Shown piece after piece: positions 10,701-24,459 of a stretch of 64,000 nucleotides of DNA. Every line of letters starts with the position of its first letter. Within the stretch, counting starts at the first letter, position 1. Position numbers and translations under genes: made by a program. The DNA is taken from positions 8,207,402 through 8,271,401 of the forward strand of contig NC_049985.1 of assembly GCF_000003815.2 (NCBI RefSeq), given 5' to 3'. This DNA is from Branchiostoma floridae. Lineage: Eukaryota > Chordata > Leptocardii > Amphioxiformes > Branchiostomatidae. The notes beneath the pieces were generated by a model that ran no database searches, was not told where the DNA came from, and worked only from the letters and a program-made list of their open reading frames with translations.

Positions 10701-13700
10701 TACAAGAGACACATATACGATTGGTAACATATATATATATGAACAGGACAAGACACTGCATGTACATATGTATGTCGGCAAACATTTGCTTTGCCAGCAT
10801 TACCCTAATTTGCTACCAATCTGTGTACAATTCCTGATGAGTATACCAGGGTCCCCATATTATCAGCAAGCAGTTGATATGTGACAAGACAGTCATAAAC
10901 CAATGAATACATGCATTGAAAAGTTTGAGTTGAGTTTCACCTTGGAACTCTTCTTCGAGGGCACCAATTTCTGCTTCACAGAAGTCCACCATGAAGTGGG
11001 AGGGGTTCCACTCTGGATTCCAGTCCTTGAAGACCTGGAGAGCTTCTCTGATGTCCACTGTCCTCTCTGTGTGTGGGACAAAGACTCCAACAACGGTGTA
11101 GCACACATTTGTTCTTACACACAGAAAGAAAAGTGGGAGATCGTAACGACATGTGCGGTATGTCGCATCGAGCAGACACATTTGCTGGCCATACAAAAGT
11201 AATAATCTCTGCTGCCATGCTGTTTGATAACAGAAGAGGACGTTGGTCTTCGTACCATCCTCAAGGACTTCACTCGGGCGAAACTTGACCTTGCAGTCCT
11301 CTTGCCGCGCCCATCTTGTGGACAGAATCTGGAAATAGAATCATGGAAGGAACATCACTGCATGTGGGAGACTGACCAAACTTAAGGGAAGGTTTTGCCT
11401 TTTCTTACAATTAGGATGTCTGCAGGAACCTGGTCTATTATATTGCGATAATAAGACCAGATGTTACTCACGGACTGTATCATTTTGCTCATTACCTGCA
11501 GGTTGGCTTGGTCCTGTGATGAATTCCTTGTTGAATCATTTACTTTCGCCATAATGTTCCACAGGTCTCTGTCAGTCGGGTAGTACTTCCGTTGTGTTGT
11601 AGGAGGAGGAGTCTCGCCTCTGAACAGCTCATTGGTGATGAATGTGCTCAGGTGGTGCTTTACCTCACTCACTGTTTTGGCACCACCCTCGGTGATCTTT
11701 TCCACCTGTTGTCTGATTCTGTCATCCACCGGCTGACTCAATTCAGCAACCTATAGAAAAATGGATTTTGACAGTTTTGATACTTTGTCTTATTACATCT
11801 CACTCCCTATACCATGCAGAGGGAAGTGGATGGTTATCTTTGACTTGTAATTCAAGATTTTGTATACATACCATTCCAACAGTTGGGTGGTTTCTATGGT
11901 CGTCCATGGCTGGGAAGCGTGTTCGATATTCCCAAACGGCCTTAACCGCTGACGGATCTTTTGCTAGTGCCTCCTTCAGGGCTTTGGAAACTTTATCTTT
12001 TGCTGATTGTTTGTCCTCTTCAATCTGAAAAATTACACAGGCATTAACAGCTGCAATGTGTCAATTGTGTCATACAATTTTAAAATACAAAATGTGTAGA
12101 CCTCATCTTAGCAAAGAAGGCTACCGTATTTTAGTGTTTCCTTGTGCAACCAGTGACACTGATTCATGATTTATGTCCAAAAATGTTCGCCTTATCCAAT
12201 GGTGCAAGTATAAAATTACCTTCATTTGTCATTACCTTCAAAACTGGGGTCTCTGTGTTATTCATCAAGTCATGCAAAGTATCCTGCTGGATTTTGATCT
12301 CCTGCAGAGTTTTGCATGATACATGCAGGACTTCGCATGAGACAAATTTAATCGAGGCTTTCTTTAATTGAGACTTCTCAAGTTATGCTGTTATCCTTCA
12401 TCTCAATAAATATTTGGACTTTGGGTTATAACATCATCATCATTGTTCAGTCATGCTGGTTGCACAGATTAATAATTTAATGTCTCCTTAATGGCAAAAG
12501 ACAGGTATTGAAGTTTTTATATACCTTGAAATCAGGAAATCTGATGAGATAATGAACTGTGAACTTGACAGGACAGTCCATCTTTTTGGTATCTTGCACC
12601 TGGCGATGTCTTCTCAAAAAACCATGGTCTTCTAGCTATTAAAGGTACAGAGAGACATAGAAGTACGTGTTACTGTACATCACAGTTAAACAAAACAGCA
12701 TTACACTTTATCTCAAACTTTCACCTTTGATATGGACTGCAGAAAATGTAACTAATTCTGTTCATGCCCTTTTCTTTGTGTTGAAATGTTACCTACATTT
12801 TTAAGTATGGAAGTATTGGAACATTATTAGTATTACGATTTCCAACTAAAAATATATTTTACTCATTATTTATGCAAATTACTTTCCACTAATTAGTACT
12901 TTGAGGTGCTTACATTATAATATCTTTCAACTTTATGTCAAGTTCATTTGTAAAATAACATACTGCTTGTTGCTGTTTCTCAGCCTTCCTCTTGTCTTTC
13001 TTAGGCTTGTCCCTGTCTTCTCCCTGATGACAGCCATACACCGCCTTGCTCACAAGTTGGAATGGAACGCCATCAAATTCCACATACTTCAGCTTCCAGT
13101 TGATGCTCTTCTTAGCTGAGGGTTGCACATCTGTAGTGAAATGTCATAACAAGTATATACTTGGTAAGCTGTGTATTGTTTATGCAAGCCAATCAGATGA
13201 AATTTTCCATTATGGTTTTCACAGAAATGACAGTTTGAAGCCAGGAGCAGTTGTGGAAGATGACACTTGTAGGTACATAAGTATTTAGTTAAATTTGGCC
13301 AGTAACTTAAAAACTAGACAAAACTACGACTTGCATCTTCCACGTTAAATCATATTCGAAATTGAATCAACGTTTCTAAATATATTTGCCGTTACAAAGC
13401 GGATATCTGCACATGGAAACAGTTTCATAGGAACCTATGTTCTTTATGTACAGGCCATTGAAAAAATAAACATCTAGTGTCATAACTAATGCAAAATAAC
13501 AGTTTTAATTCTTTATGTTAATGTGAACTGTTTTCCCTTACAGATGCCAACGTCGATTGGATCCTGTCTGTGAATATGCATGAAATGTGTTACAAATTTC
13601 AATCAGTGAACTGATGGATCTTGGTGTTTGTCCATCATCGTGCCATGGGTCAGCAGTTTCATCTTGTCAAGGCAACATAGAGTCCGGCACTGAGGATTAG

Positions 13701-16043
13701 TGTCGAGTGAACTGAAGACAATTTCATGACTCTTAACCCAATCACCGCCACCTAAGATTACAATTGGACCTACACAACTGCACGTATTCTGGACGTGATC
13801 TTACAGTCACAGAGCACCATGAAGTGGTCTAAACTTGTTGCCATGGTTGTTGAGAAGAGCAGTAGCAGACTGTACTTGCTACAAACCCTAGGCCTCTGTA
13901 AATGAAGACTGGACTCGTGCGTCCTGGTATTATGGTTAATTGTCTTTGTTTAGCCAGATGCTTGCCAGGTAAGGACAACTGAGACCAGGTGAGGCACCTT
14001 GCAGGTAAGACAGGTGTGTTTTCTTTGACTAAAGATAAGGTGAGGCCAGGTGAGGCACCTTGCAGGTAAGACAGGTGTATTTTCTTTGACCAGGGACAAG
14101 GTGAGGCCAGGTGAGGCACCTTACAGGTAAGACAGGTGTGTTTTCTTTGACTATGGACAATGTGAGACCAGGTGAGACACCTTACATGTATGGCAGGTGT
14201 GTTTTCTTTGACTATGGACAAGGTGAGACCAGGTGAGACACCTTACATGTATGGCAGGTGTGTTTTCTTGGTCTAGGGACAAGGTGAGGCCAGGTGAGGC
14301 ACCTTACAGGTAAGACAGGTGTGTTTTTCTTGACTAGAGACAAGGTGAGGCACCTTGCAGGTAAGACATGTGTATTTCTTTGACTAGGGACAAGGTGAGG
14401 CCAGGTGAGGCACCTTACAGGTAAGACAGGTGTGTTTTTCTTGACTAGAGACAAGGTGAGGCACCTTGCAGGTAAGACATGTGTATTTCTTTGACTAGGG
14501 ACAAGGTGAGGCCAGGTGAGGCACCTTACAGGTAAGACAGGTGTGTTTTTCTTGACTAGAGACAAGGTGAGGCACCTTGCAGGTAAGACAGGTGTATTTT
14601 CTTTGACTAGGGACAAGGTGATGCCAGGTGAGGCACCTTACAATGATATTTTCTGCAATTGACAAGGAAAAGAAGACTATAACATCTTAAATATAATTAT
14701 CACAACCTTAGCATGAATCTGCAATGCCATAGTAAGGGTTGGAATGTACCCTTACTAGCACCCTTAAATGTTTTACTAGTGGTTATTTGGGGTAATTAAG
14801 ATGATGGACAGGTGTATGTTCTGTATGTGGATTCATCTGTGCTCCAGCAGTTGATCTTACCTGAGACGACATTGACATCATTGCCCGAAACAGAATACCA
14901 GTATGTTTTATATCATGTACATGTCTATAGGGCTTTTTTTAAGGACTGTAGATGCAGAACGCAGTGTATGATGATGATGATGATGTACATGTATTAAGTG
15001 TTGTGTAAAGCATGGTAAGATATGACAAAACCAAGTAGTTTTTCCATGACCAGATTGTTCTGTACTTTACAGTATAGGTCAGACACAAGATCCATAGAGC
15101 AAGGGATGTGTTCATTTAATTGTTTTTATTCACATGTGTAAGAACGAAATGGACAACAGAAAGTAGATGTGAAGTTGGTTTGTATTAATAAAGAGAATCT
15201 ACCTGTGCAATGAATAAAAGTATGGACAATATCAAATTTGTTACAGTTTGGTGGATTTGTGTGGTTGTTTGGGAATATAGAGTAAAAAAAAAACGTGGTG
15301 GAATAATGTTCTGTAAATACTGTGGTGCAAGACCATTATTTTCCAAAATTGGATCATTCATTATTTTCTAGAATTGGAAGTTTGCATTTCAAGTTGGAGA
15401 AGGAATAATCCAGCATAGCAGTATGTCAATAAAGTGGCAGGGGGTATATTTTGCAAAATACTAATGGCAAGGTTGTGTGAATGAGAAAAAAATAACTTTC
15501 CGTGGCAGTTCTTTTATATAAGTAATCAGAATCATCAGTTACAGGTTATGTCTGCAGGAGTTCTTCAGTTATAGACCGGTTTTATCTTCTCAAGTTACTT
15601 AATTAATTAGGTCCTGATGACAGACCATGTGACCTTGTAATACTGATAGGGAGTCCGACCTAAAACAATGAGCAAAATAACAGTTGTAACTTGGAATGTC
15701 AGGACAAAGCAGTATATATCTGTTAATTCATATTGACTTGTTAAAAAGGTACATCCTCACAAATGCTATTGTGTTGAAGTTTGAACATTACGTAATACTC
15801 TCCAAACCTCTGCTTGGCGAGCCACTCAATTCGCGCGAAAACAGACGACAGAAAGTACTATGACAACTCACTCTTTTCATCGAAATTGGCGCTGAGTTTC
15901 TGGAGCTTGATGTATGTGGAACCCGTCTCTTCTTGAACTTTCAAACGAGTTCTTTCAAACTCCTCCAAAGTATTGAAGGAAACTTCGGGATTTCTGTCAT
16001 GACAACTAGTTGCCGGCGGCCCCGGGGCTTCATTGCCAGCCAT
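7782..16043 (-). CDS. MULE transposase fused to SWIM, Ulp1-type protease and PHD finger (10 exons, ~1183 aa)
   Basis: Exons: 15872-16043, 12964-13130, 12525-12635, 12236-12301, 11872-12024, 11409-11750, 10941-11328, 10449-10690, 9869-10044, 7782-9516. All junctions are GT-AG and keep phase. The total is 3552 nt without an internal stop. The N-terminus looks like a zinc-binding DNA-binding region (Cys91, Cys134, His215, His218). The transposase core has DATYRT (Asp391), FMVDFCEAE (Asp452), the C/H motif CDFHREKAW and NNGVERQNE (probable catalytic Glu569). A SWIM finger follows (Cys689, Cys691, Cys701, His703). After a Ser/Pro-rich linker comes a C48/Ulp1-like domain with His1001, Asp1018 and Cys1063 (HWVVST, VFDSL, NDCGLF). 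A C4HC3 PHD finger ends the protein (about 1129-1176). It would act in the nucleus: DNA cutting and joining, SUMO-type peptidase activity and histone-tail binding are inferred from families. Exon 1 is linked by phase and family resemblance only. Confidence 0.88.
8575..8670 (-). repeat. In-frame 36 bp tandem duplication in the transposase linker
   Basis: The acidic linker before the Ulp1 domain repeats ELETTVVADIE twice in a row. The DNA copies are almost identical, so this is a recent slippage duplication that keeps frame. Confidence 0.75.
13131..13949. other. Transposase intron 1, part adjoining exon 2
   Basis: Part of the 2.7 kb first intron (13131-15871) of the minus-strand transposase gene. 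No additional exon recognised here. Confidence 0.5.
13950..14641 (+). repeat. Right subterminal tandem repeat array of the MULE (in transposase intron 1)
   Basis: About eleven units built from GGACAAGGTGAGGCCAGGTG, AGGCACCTTACAGGTAAG and ACAGGTGTGTTTTCTTTGACT. From about 14275 the units form a higher-order repeat of 112 bp (starts near 14275, 14387 and 14499) alternating a long and a short unit. On the plus strand the units repeat CAGGTAAG and CAGGTGAG, perfect donor-like words, but the gene here runs on the other strand. The frames open across the array are repeat artefacts. Confidence 0.88.
14642..15871. other. Transposase intron 1, part adjoining exon 1
   Basis: AT-rich intronic sequence with a short GAT run near 14970. 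No exon, RNA gene or nested element with clear ends was seen. Confidence 0.5.
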
Positions 16044-16127
16044 TGTATATAGTACGGTACCGGCGGGTTGACAAGTCTTTAATCACGTGACGCTACGCCG
16101 GGGTGTAATTAACCCTCAACCCCGCCG

Positions 16128-16143
16128 TTACGTCACTTCCGGT
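16128..16143. promoter_or_regulatory. ETS-CRE-like composite site inside the right MULE TIR
   Basis: On the minus strand this reads ACCGGAAGTGACGTAA. CCGGAAGT is an ETS/GABP-type core and TGACGTAA a CREB/ATF-type site; the close pairing is known from TATA-less bidirectional promoters. It is suitably placed to drive transposase exon 1 inward and could affect UFM1 outward. Binding is inferred only. Confidence 0.5.
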
Positions 16144-16178
16144 GAACATGAAATCCCGTATAGGATCTATCCGCCACC
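16128..16178 (-). repeat. MULE right terminal inverted repeat
   Basis: 51 bp, inverted partner of 5422-5472. Read inward it contains ACCGGAAGTGACGTAA, an ETS core fused to a CRE-like TGACGTAA. Its inner edge is 84 bp upstream of the transposase ATG (16043). Confidence 0.93.
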
Positions 16179-16187
16179 CCGCTCTCT
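16179..16187. repeat. Right 9 bp target-site duplication of the MULE
   Basis: CCGCTCTCT, identical to 5413-5421. The pre-insertion site is reconstructed by joining 5421 to 16188. Confidence 0.93.
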
Positions 16188-16318
16188 CTCGTCTGCAAAT
16201 CGATCGTCTTTTTAAAGTCTCGCAAATCACGAGATCTCGCGTTACGCGTGATTTCATTCTGCACATGCGCACTGTCAGTCGTACACGAATACTTCCGGTT
16301 TCTACACAGCTGGGAATC
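16188..16318 (+). promoter_or_regulatory. UFM1 proximal promoter / 5' UTR (host side)
   Basis: This 131 bp between the MULE duplication and the UFM1 ATG contains TCTCGCG, CACATGCGCAC (NRF1-like) and ACTTCCGG (ETS-like). All are typical of TATA-less housekeeping promoters. There is no clear TATA box. Transcript start is not determined. Confidence 0.55.
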
Positions 16319-18552
<2,234 letters not shown>

Positions 18553-21500
18553 AAAAAGAACTCCTCCACCTATCCATCTTATTTTACAAGGACGTCGACA
18601 TGGCTATGTGACAAAACTATCAAGTTGAAGAAACTGCAAATATGTAAGGCTCAATGTATTAGTTTGTCAAATTGACTAAAGAAGATACTTGATGCAATCA
18701 CTGATGTGTACTACCAGAAGATATTTATTTCCATTATTCTTGTCAGCTGGAGTCCCCATTTTATCCATAATGTTACAGTGGTAGAAATGCAGTTTTAGTT
18801 TTTTAAGAAAAGTATGTTAATCAAATATTCCAGTGCATTGTCTAAAATATATGTATGGTTTTGGGTACTTGTGTGCAAGTATGTTCCTCCAAGTTGGACA
18901 GGATTTTGCCAAAATAAATGTGATAAAGTTGTTCAGATAATGTTATAGGATAAAGATTTGTCCTTACATATTCTCATATTCTGTTTCCTGTATTAAAGGA
19001 AGAAGAAGTGAATTTCAAGATACATATACATGTACTAGTACTGTATTGTGAAGTTCAAGATACATGTACATCACTGATGTTGATATATGATGAAGAAGTA
19101 GAAATTTAGGCAGAAGCGCACTATGTTGTCGGAAAAATGAATTAAACATGAAATCACACACACACCTGACATGCCATGATTTTATGCTTGAGGTGGTTTT
19201 ATGTATGACAAAGCTGCTAAGTGGGCCACTGAAGCATCGACAAGACTTGGTAATCAAATTACCTCAGACAGATGAACACATGATGGAATAGTTCCAGTCC
19301 TCACAGGACTAACAGGACATGCATATTACATGCTCGATGTTGTTCTCTTCATCATCACATGCAGCTTTTAAACTTGAGGAATGGGATTTTCTGTGGGGAT
19401 GGGGGTGAAATAGGGCTTGCTGTGTTCATGTAGTACTGGAATTGCACTTTTTGTTTTCAGAAATACAAGAATTCTTGAGATACTAACAAAAACTTCAAAT
19501 AAAGAAAAAAATGTAAATCAAATTCCATACCAGTTATTATACCAGTTTGGTCAAATCCACAATTTGCTCTTGCGTGCAAATCATGTTGCAACAGAAAACC
19601 TAATGTTCCATACAGATAATGTGTTCACATGTTGGAGTCAGAGCGTAATGTCAGTTTTAATCAATCATTCCCGTTATGTCCATTAAGAAGGATCGTCTCT
19701 ATGGCTGCCGTTCATGAGTGCTAGTCTGTAATGTGATTGGTTTCATATATTTAATCCTAGAATATTCATTGGATATGTGGAATATAAGATTACATAAATG
19801 TCATGGTGTCTACTCCAATTTAGGGTACAAAAGAAAAGCTGATTACTTTCCACTGGAAAGTAGCCTGATTTAATCGCGCTTCTCAGGCCCGTCGTACATT
19901 GCCGCTCCGCGGGGAGGAGTCTACAAGCTCCGGATAGCGGAGTTTGCGTTACACAGACTAACTGGAAAGGATAACCATGCAAAAGTTTCGACATGCAATG
20001 GAAATTTGTTCTTTCATACAAGAATTGCTGGATGAAATTCAAACATTACAGGTATTCTACTTGTATATTGTACACAAAATAGTACTGTACCATAAAATAG
20101 TCAATATCAACCATTTTGCACACATACCCAGTTGTCAGCTACCACTGATTGAAATATGTCAGCAACCTCAATATTACATGTATTGTATACTATTGAAGAG
20201 TTAGGGTTTTGAAGGCTTTATACAACAAAGCAGTAATGTCAGCTTGCAATGCTGTGTGACCAAAGGCATAATACAGTAGATGGGCACTGTTATAATATAG
20301 TGTATTGTGTAGATATGCACAGGATTCAGATCGTTAGGAAAACCATAATCTGATATGTCAATACTACTTTAAGTGGTTGTGCATGCCTTAAGCTCATTGC
20401 AATATATTTCTCATTTATAATACGTTCTTATTGCAAAACAAGATTGAGTGATGCTGATGCTGTTATCACACCCAAAATGCCAATTAGAGGAGCAAATTGT
20501 CCCAGTGGGTTTGGCGCTAGCTGTGACGGATGGAGTTATGGAATCCTGTGTCATCAGGACATGATGAGGCTGATAGAAAGAAAACCCACTGTGGAGCGGA
20601 TCATTTCTGCATCACAGTAAGAGTGTGGTTGGAGAGAGAAAAGAATTAAGGGGGTATAAAGGAAGAGGAAATGTTTTGTGCGAAAGTTAAAAACATCATT
20701 GATGAAGATTTCACATGCAACATTATGTCCCATTCCCCTAGAAATGCAAGTCTGGCCTTCATTTTCTTACACTCTGATCATTCACACTTGAGTAAGATTT
20801 TTTACCTGCTTTGTGTCTATATACCAGTGAACCACTAACATGGGCCCTCCATTTAACATCCTATACAAGGAATGTGCCTGACAGAATCATGGTACTTATC
20901 ACCTTTATTAAGTAAGGAAACTTGTGTAGAGTGACTCTCCCAAGGGCACAAAACTGAGGCATGTCAGTTTGAAGTTAGGTCCTTGATTCTGGACCAAACA
21001 CCCCTATCATGCCACATGATGCAGTACCGTTTTGTTAGGACTTTCCACGAAAGTTTCTATTGATACCTTTACCCAAACATATTAGCTCAAAGAACGACAT
21101 TTTGTATTTTGCCAGCATATTCCATGATGTATGACTTGGCCAGTATCTTGATGACCAAACTAAAATAGTAATATGAGTTTCTCAAGGCCACAAAGGTGAT
21201 AAGTATCCTTTCATCGCAGGGATACTTGTTGGCCACTGCAATGGGAAATGTGTGTGTGCTACCTGTATTATTCAGTCATGCCCAAATATTGTATTCTTGT
21301 TCAAAATCTCCTTATCAACAAGACCCAGACATATTTGGTTGGAGGACAAGCTTTGACAATAGCTCTCTCTTGTGTATGTGTATATGTGAAACTCCAAACA
21401 ACCAAAGTGTAAATTTTGTTAGAGATGATTTCAGGACACAAGTACCTGTACACTTGAAGAACATCATAACTCTTACTGCACTGGGGGATTGTTTTTTGCA

Positions 21501-24043
21501 GATATATGTGCAGTACATTTTGTTTTACACATATATGTAAGTTCTGCATGAGATTTTTTTAGACTCCCAGGGCATTGTCTGCCATTTTTGAGGGTATGAC
21601 ACCGGTATGTTTATTATAATAATCAGATTACAAGAAGGAATGAGAAGTTCTCCCATCCATCAACACACAGCAGGAGAATGCGAACAAACCAATTTGCCAG
21701 GGGAATAATGCATCTATTTACATGTACATACTACACATGAATACCGATGTTCTGTCACAGTGTCAGTCTGTAACCTTCAGCTCCAATGAACGGCATGATT
21801 TACATGTTCCACTTCTAAAAGCAGGCCATCTTTTAACCTGACCAGTTAAATATGCTGTAAAACTGTCGAGCTTAATCTCTATTATATGAGAGAACATCTG
21901 GCTTTAAGGAGCACGTTACACGGAAACTGCCCCTTGTAAACCCGCTTAAGTGTGTCTGAAATACTGCACAGGTTATCGCATTAGTTCAGCCTCACCATTA
22001 CGAGTGTAACACCTTTGTTGCCAGTGAGTCTGGGCAGGTGGAGCCAGCGCTTTGCGTAAATCCCTCCAAACTTTGCTTAGCAACGACCTCGTTAATCATC
22101 AAGCACCGGCTGCGTCCTTTGTAGAATTTTGTCCTCTTGAAGGACGTACGACGACTATCAATTTAGGCTTTATGTAAATAAAAAAACACTATGACCTTGT
22201 ATGACCATGTGGAGTTCTACATGGAACGTAGAGTTTTATCATTTCAATGTCATAAACACTGCCATCAAAAAGATCAATAAATTCTAATGCAAGGGAACAC
22301 AAATCAAGTGTATGTTGAATTACTATGTAAAAGATTGCTAGGGCCAGACTGGAAAGATTAGACTGCTATGATACCATCGAGAACATCATCCCAGATGAAG
22401 GCCTGGGTTGTTGTCCAGTCAGAGTGATTGATAGAGACAAGATGATCACTTTTATCTAGCAACAGGTTCACAGTTTTTACAGGCATATTGTACCAATGTA
22501 GGCCAGGAAAGTCATATGTTTGGACAGCCATATGTTTCAGTCTAAGGCTAGGGTTAGGGTTTAATAGGGGGTATCAGAAAATAGGGGTAGTCATAACATA
22601 CAGTGTAGGCACAGAAGGCTGTTGGGACAATATGGCTGCAACAATTGTAGGTGTATTTGGTACAGATATATGCTCTAGCTGGAAGGAATCTTGAAAACTG
22701 ATGTAAGTTTAGAGTACCTCCACCCCTTCCAACTCTCACACTCTGAATTGCTTTTCAAAGATGCACAAAAATGACTGAGCAGTTCTGTTTGACCTTTCAC
22801 ATTAACTTTGTTCTACTGATTTATTATTGCATTGCAATATTATTAAGTTAGTTCCATTAATTCAATAACCACTACATTAACATGTAAACAAAGTAATTTC
22901 ATTTCTGTGCAGAAAAGATGATGACAGCTAAATAGATTTTGCAGACTTAATGCATTCATATTAAAAAAAAAGTACATAAATTTTTTAACCAGTCAATGTT
23001 AAACTTAATGACACCCAGTCTCTTTGTATCACTTAAGTAATCAAATTCTCTAAAACAACAATCATTCTATTTTACCAATTACAAGATATTCAACTGATAT
23101 TGTAGAATTCAAGGAGTTACTGGCTTTCATCACGAGCCATCAAAGTGTCTGCTGCTAGGCAGAATTACATGTAGTACAATTCATGGCATAAATATTATGC
23201 TCCTAATCTGTAGAAACAGTGCTGTTGATTTCATCTCAATAACAGAACTCTGAGGTGTCAGATACTGCCAAGGCTACAGTGCTGTTTTCATAAGCATTGA
23301 GTATCATACATATGTATTGTTAGAAAAATTATGACATTTGTTATAAAGTACCCCACTCATGTTAATTACATTGCATCGGAGAATGTACTGTTTTGTTTAG
23401 TCACTGTTATATAATCATAACATTCAAAATATTACAAAATGGGCAATAATTCTGATTCAATGGTGCATAGAGTAGACTATTCATTTTGTTCCTTCAAACA
23501 CAGTATTCCTACCACACTTTCACAACACGCAAGTAGAAACTTTACTGTACGGGTACTGACCTTCCTTTCTACAGTACAGTTTTGATATATTGCTCACATA
23601 CAAGTCTAAACTTCTGCTGCCCAAAGTCAAAGTGTGCAGCATAGAATTGCTCTTTCTTTAAATATCAACCAATTTACCAGCACTGGAGCAGAGAGATGAC
23701 TGTGCTCCACCGGAGACCTTCTTCCCTTTGCTCACATAATTGTCTCAACTCTGCCCCGGCCATGGTTGAGGTGCAGGGATGAAGACTCAATTGATTTCTC
23801 CATCTCTTCCCCCTTGGCAGGTGATCCCCATCCCTGATGGCTCCGGAGGTTGGGAGTTCTCCGGGCCGTGATCAATCATCCTGCGGTGAGAGAGGAAGAT
23901 ATCACGGCTCAGCATCATCAAAGCTGCCTGATGTGCAATCAGTATCAGCATCGCTCCCACCTGGGTGCATGCAAGCCTGTGAGGCGCTCTACCTTCCTAG
24001 CGTACAAATGTCTTAGTGTATGGTGCCAAATTAGTATGGATAC
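18553..24043. other. UFM1 3' UTR and long non-coding stretch
   Basis: Polyadenylation-like AAAATAAATG lies near 18912. Beyond that I find no exon with family match or splice support on either strand up to the coronin-7 C-terminal exon. The open frames (e.g. 19743-20042, 21196-21540) are AT-rich and lack domains. Two TTAGGG-type doublets near 22549 are too short to mean telomeric origin. A final tiny coronin-7 exon could be hidden here. Confidence 0.45.
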
Positions 24044-24330
24044 CCCTGTAGCTCTACTGGAAACAGCAGCAAAGTTCAGCTCCTGGCTCCAATTAGCTGG
24101 TAAATGGGAGACCCTGATTCAATCCTGGGCAGGGCATCTATATTTGGGGGATGCACCTGTCTCTCGGAAGGGATGTAAAATAGGGGTTGCAAGGGGAAAG
24201 GCTAGCAACCCCTCCTGTAAAAGTATACCATGCTACTGAAACAGCAAGGAAACTTGCTGCCCTATGTGCCTCAAGCGGCCTACAGGGGTCTGAACAAATG
24301 GTGCCAAATTACCTGTAATTTTCTGAAGGC
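24044..24330 (+). mobile_element. tRNA-related SINE-like repeat downstream of coronin-7
   Basis: TGTAGCTCTACTGG (A-box-like) is followed about 70 bp later by CCTGATTCAATCCTGG (B-box-like). The tail (GGGATGTAAAATAGGGGTTG and onward) resembles a widespread invertebrate SINE tail. Another tail-like segment occurs near 42660-42720. Ends are approximate. Confidence 0.5.
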
Positions 24331-24459
24331 TTGCCTGGTAGCAATCAAGAATGGCTACAAAGGCAGGGAGCACAATTTTCTGGGGAGAACAATTTTTAGA
24401 GCATTCAGAAGTACAGCATATCAATGGAGATTAACCCTTTCTTCCCAGCGACCCACTTT

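Larger units (their letters stand above)
5422..16178 (-). mobile_element. Complete Mutator-like (MULE) DNA transposon, 10,757 bp
   Basis: Left end 5422-5472 and right end 16128-16178 are inverted copies over 51 bp with one difference (GTGATGTAA versus GTGACGTAA). Each starts GGTGGCGGATAGATCCTATA. A perfect 9 bp duplication flanks the pair. Inside, on the minus strand, lies a ten-exon gene encoding a MULE transposase fused to SWIM, Ulp1 and PHD domains. Other cargo includes a tyrosine-recombinase fragment (7308-7646), two 88 bp direct repeats (6273-6360, 7163-7250) and related tandem arrays near both ends (5803-6272, 13950-14641). Near-identical ends, perfect TSD and an open transposase suggest a young, possibly autonomous copy. 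It sits between UFM1 and a secreted-protein gene, inside their shared upstream region. Confidence 0.92.

Noticed and set aside
13829-14616. Long repetitive minus-strand frames in the right tandem array
   Set aside because: They follow the repeat period, change frame between units and lie in an intron; no protein family fits.
15858-16043. Exon 1 at 15872-16043 as an independent gene divergent from UFM1
   Set aside because: It lies inside the MULE borders, reads inward, splices in phase to the next transposase exon and resembles the start of MULE DNA-binding regions.
22545-22565. Telomere-like TTAGGG doublets (also near 42035)
   Set aside because: Only two copies each, expected by chance in a window of this size.
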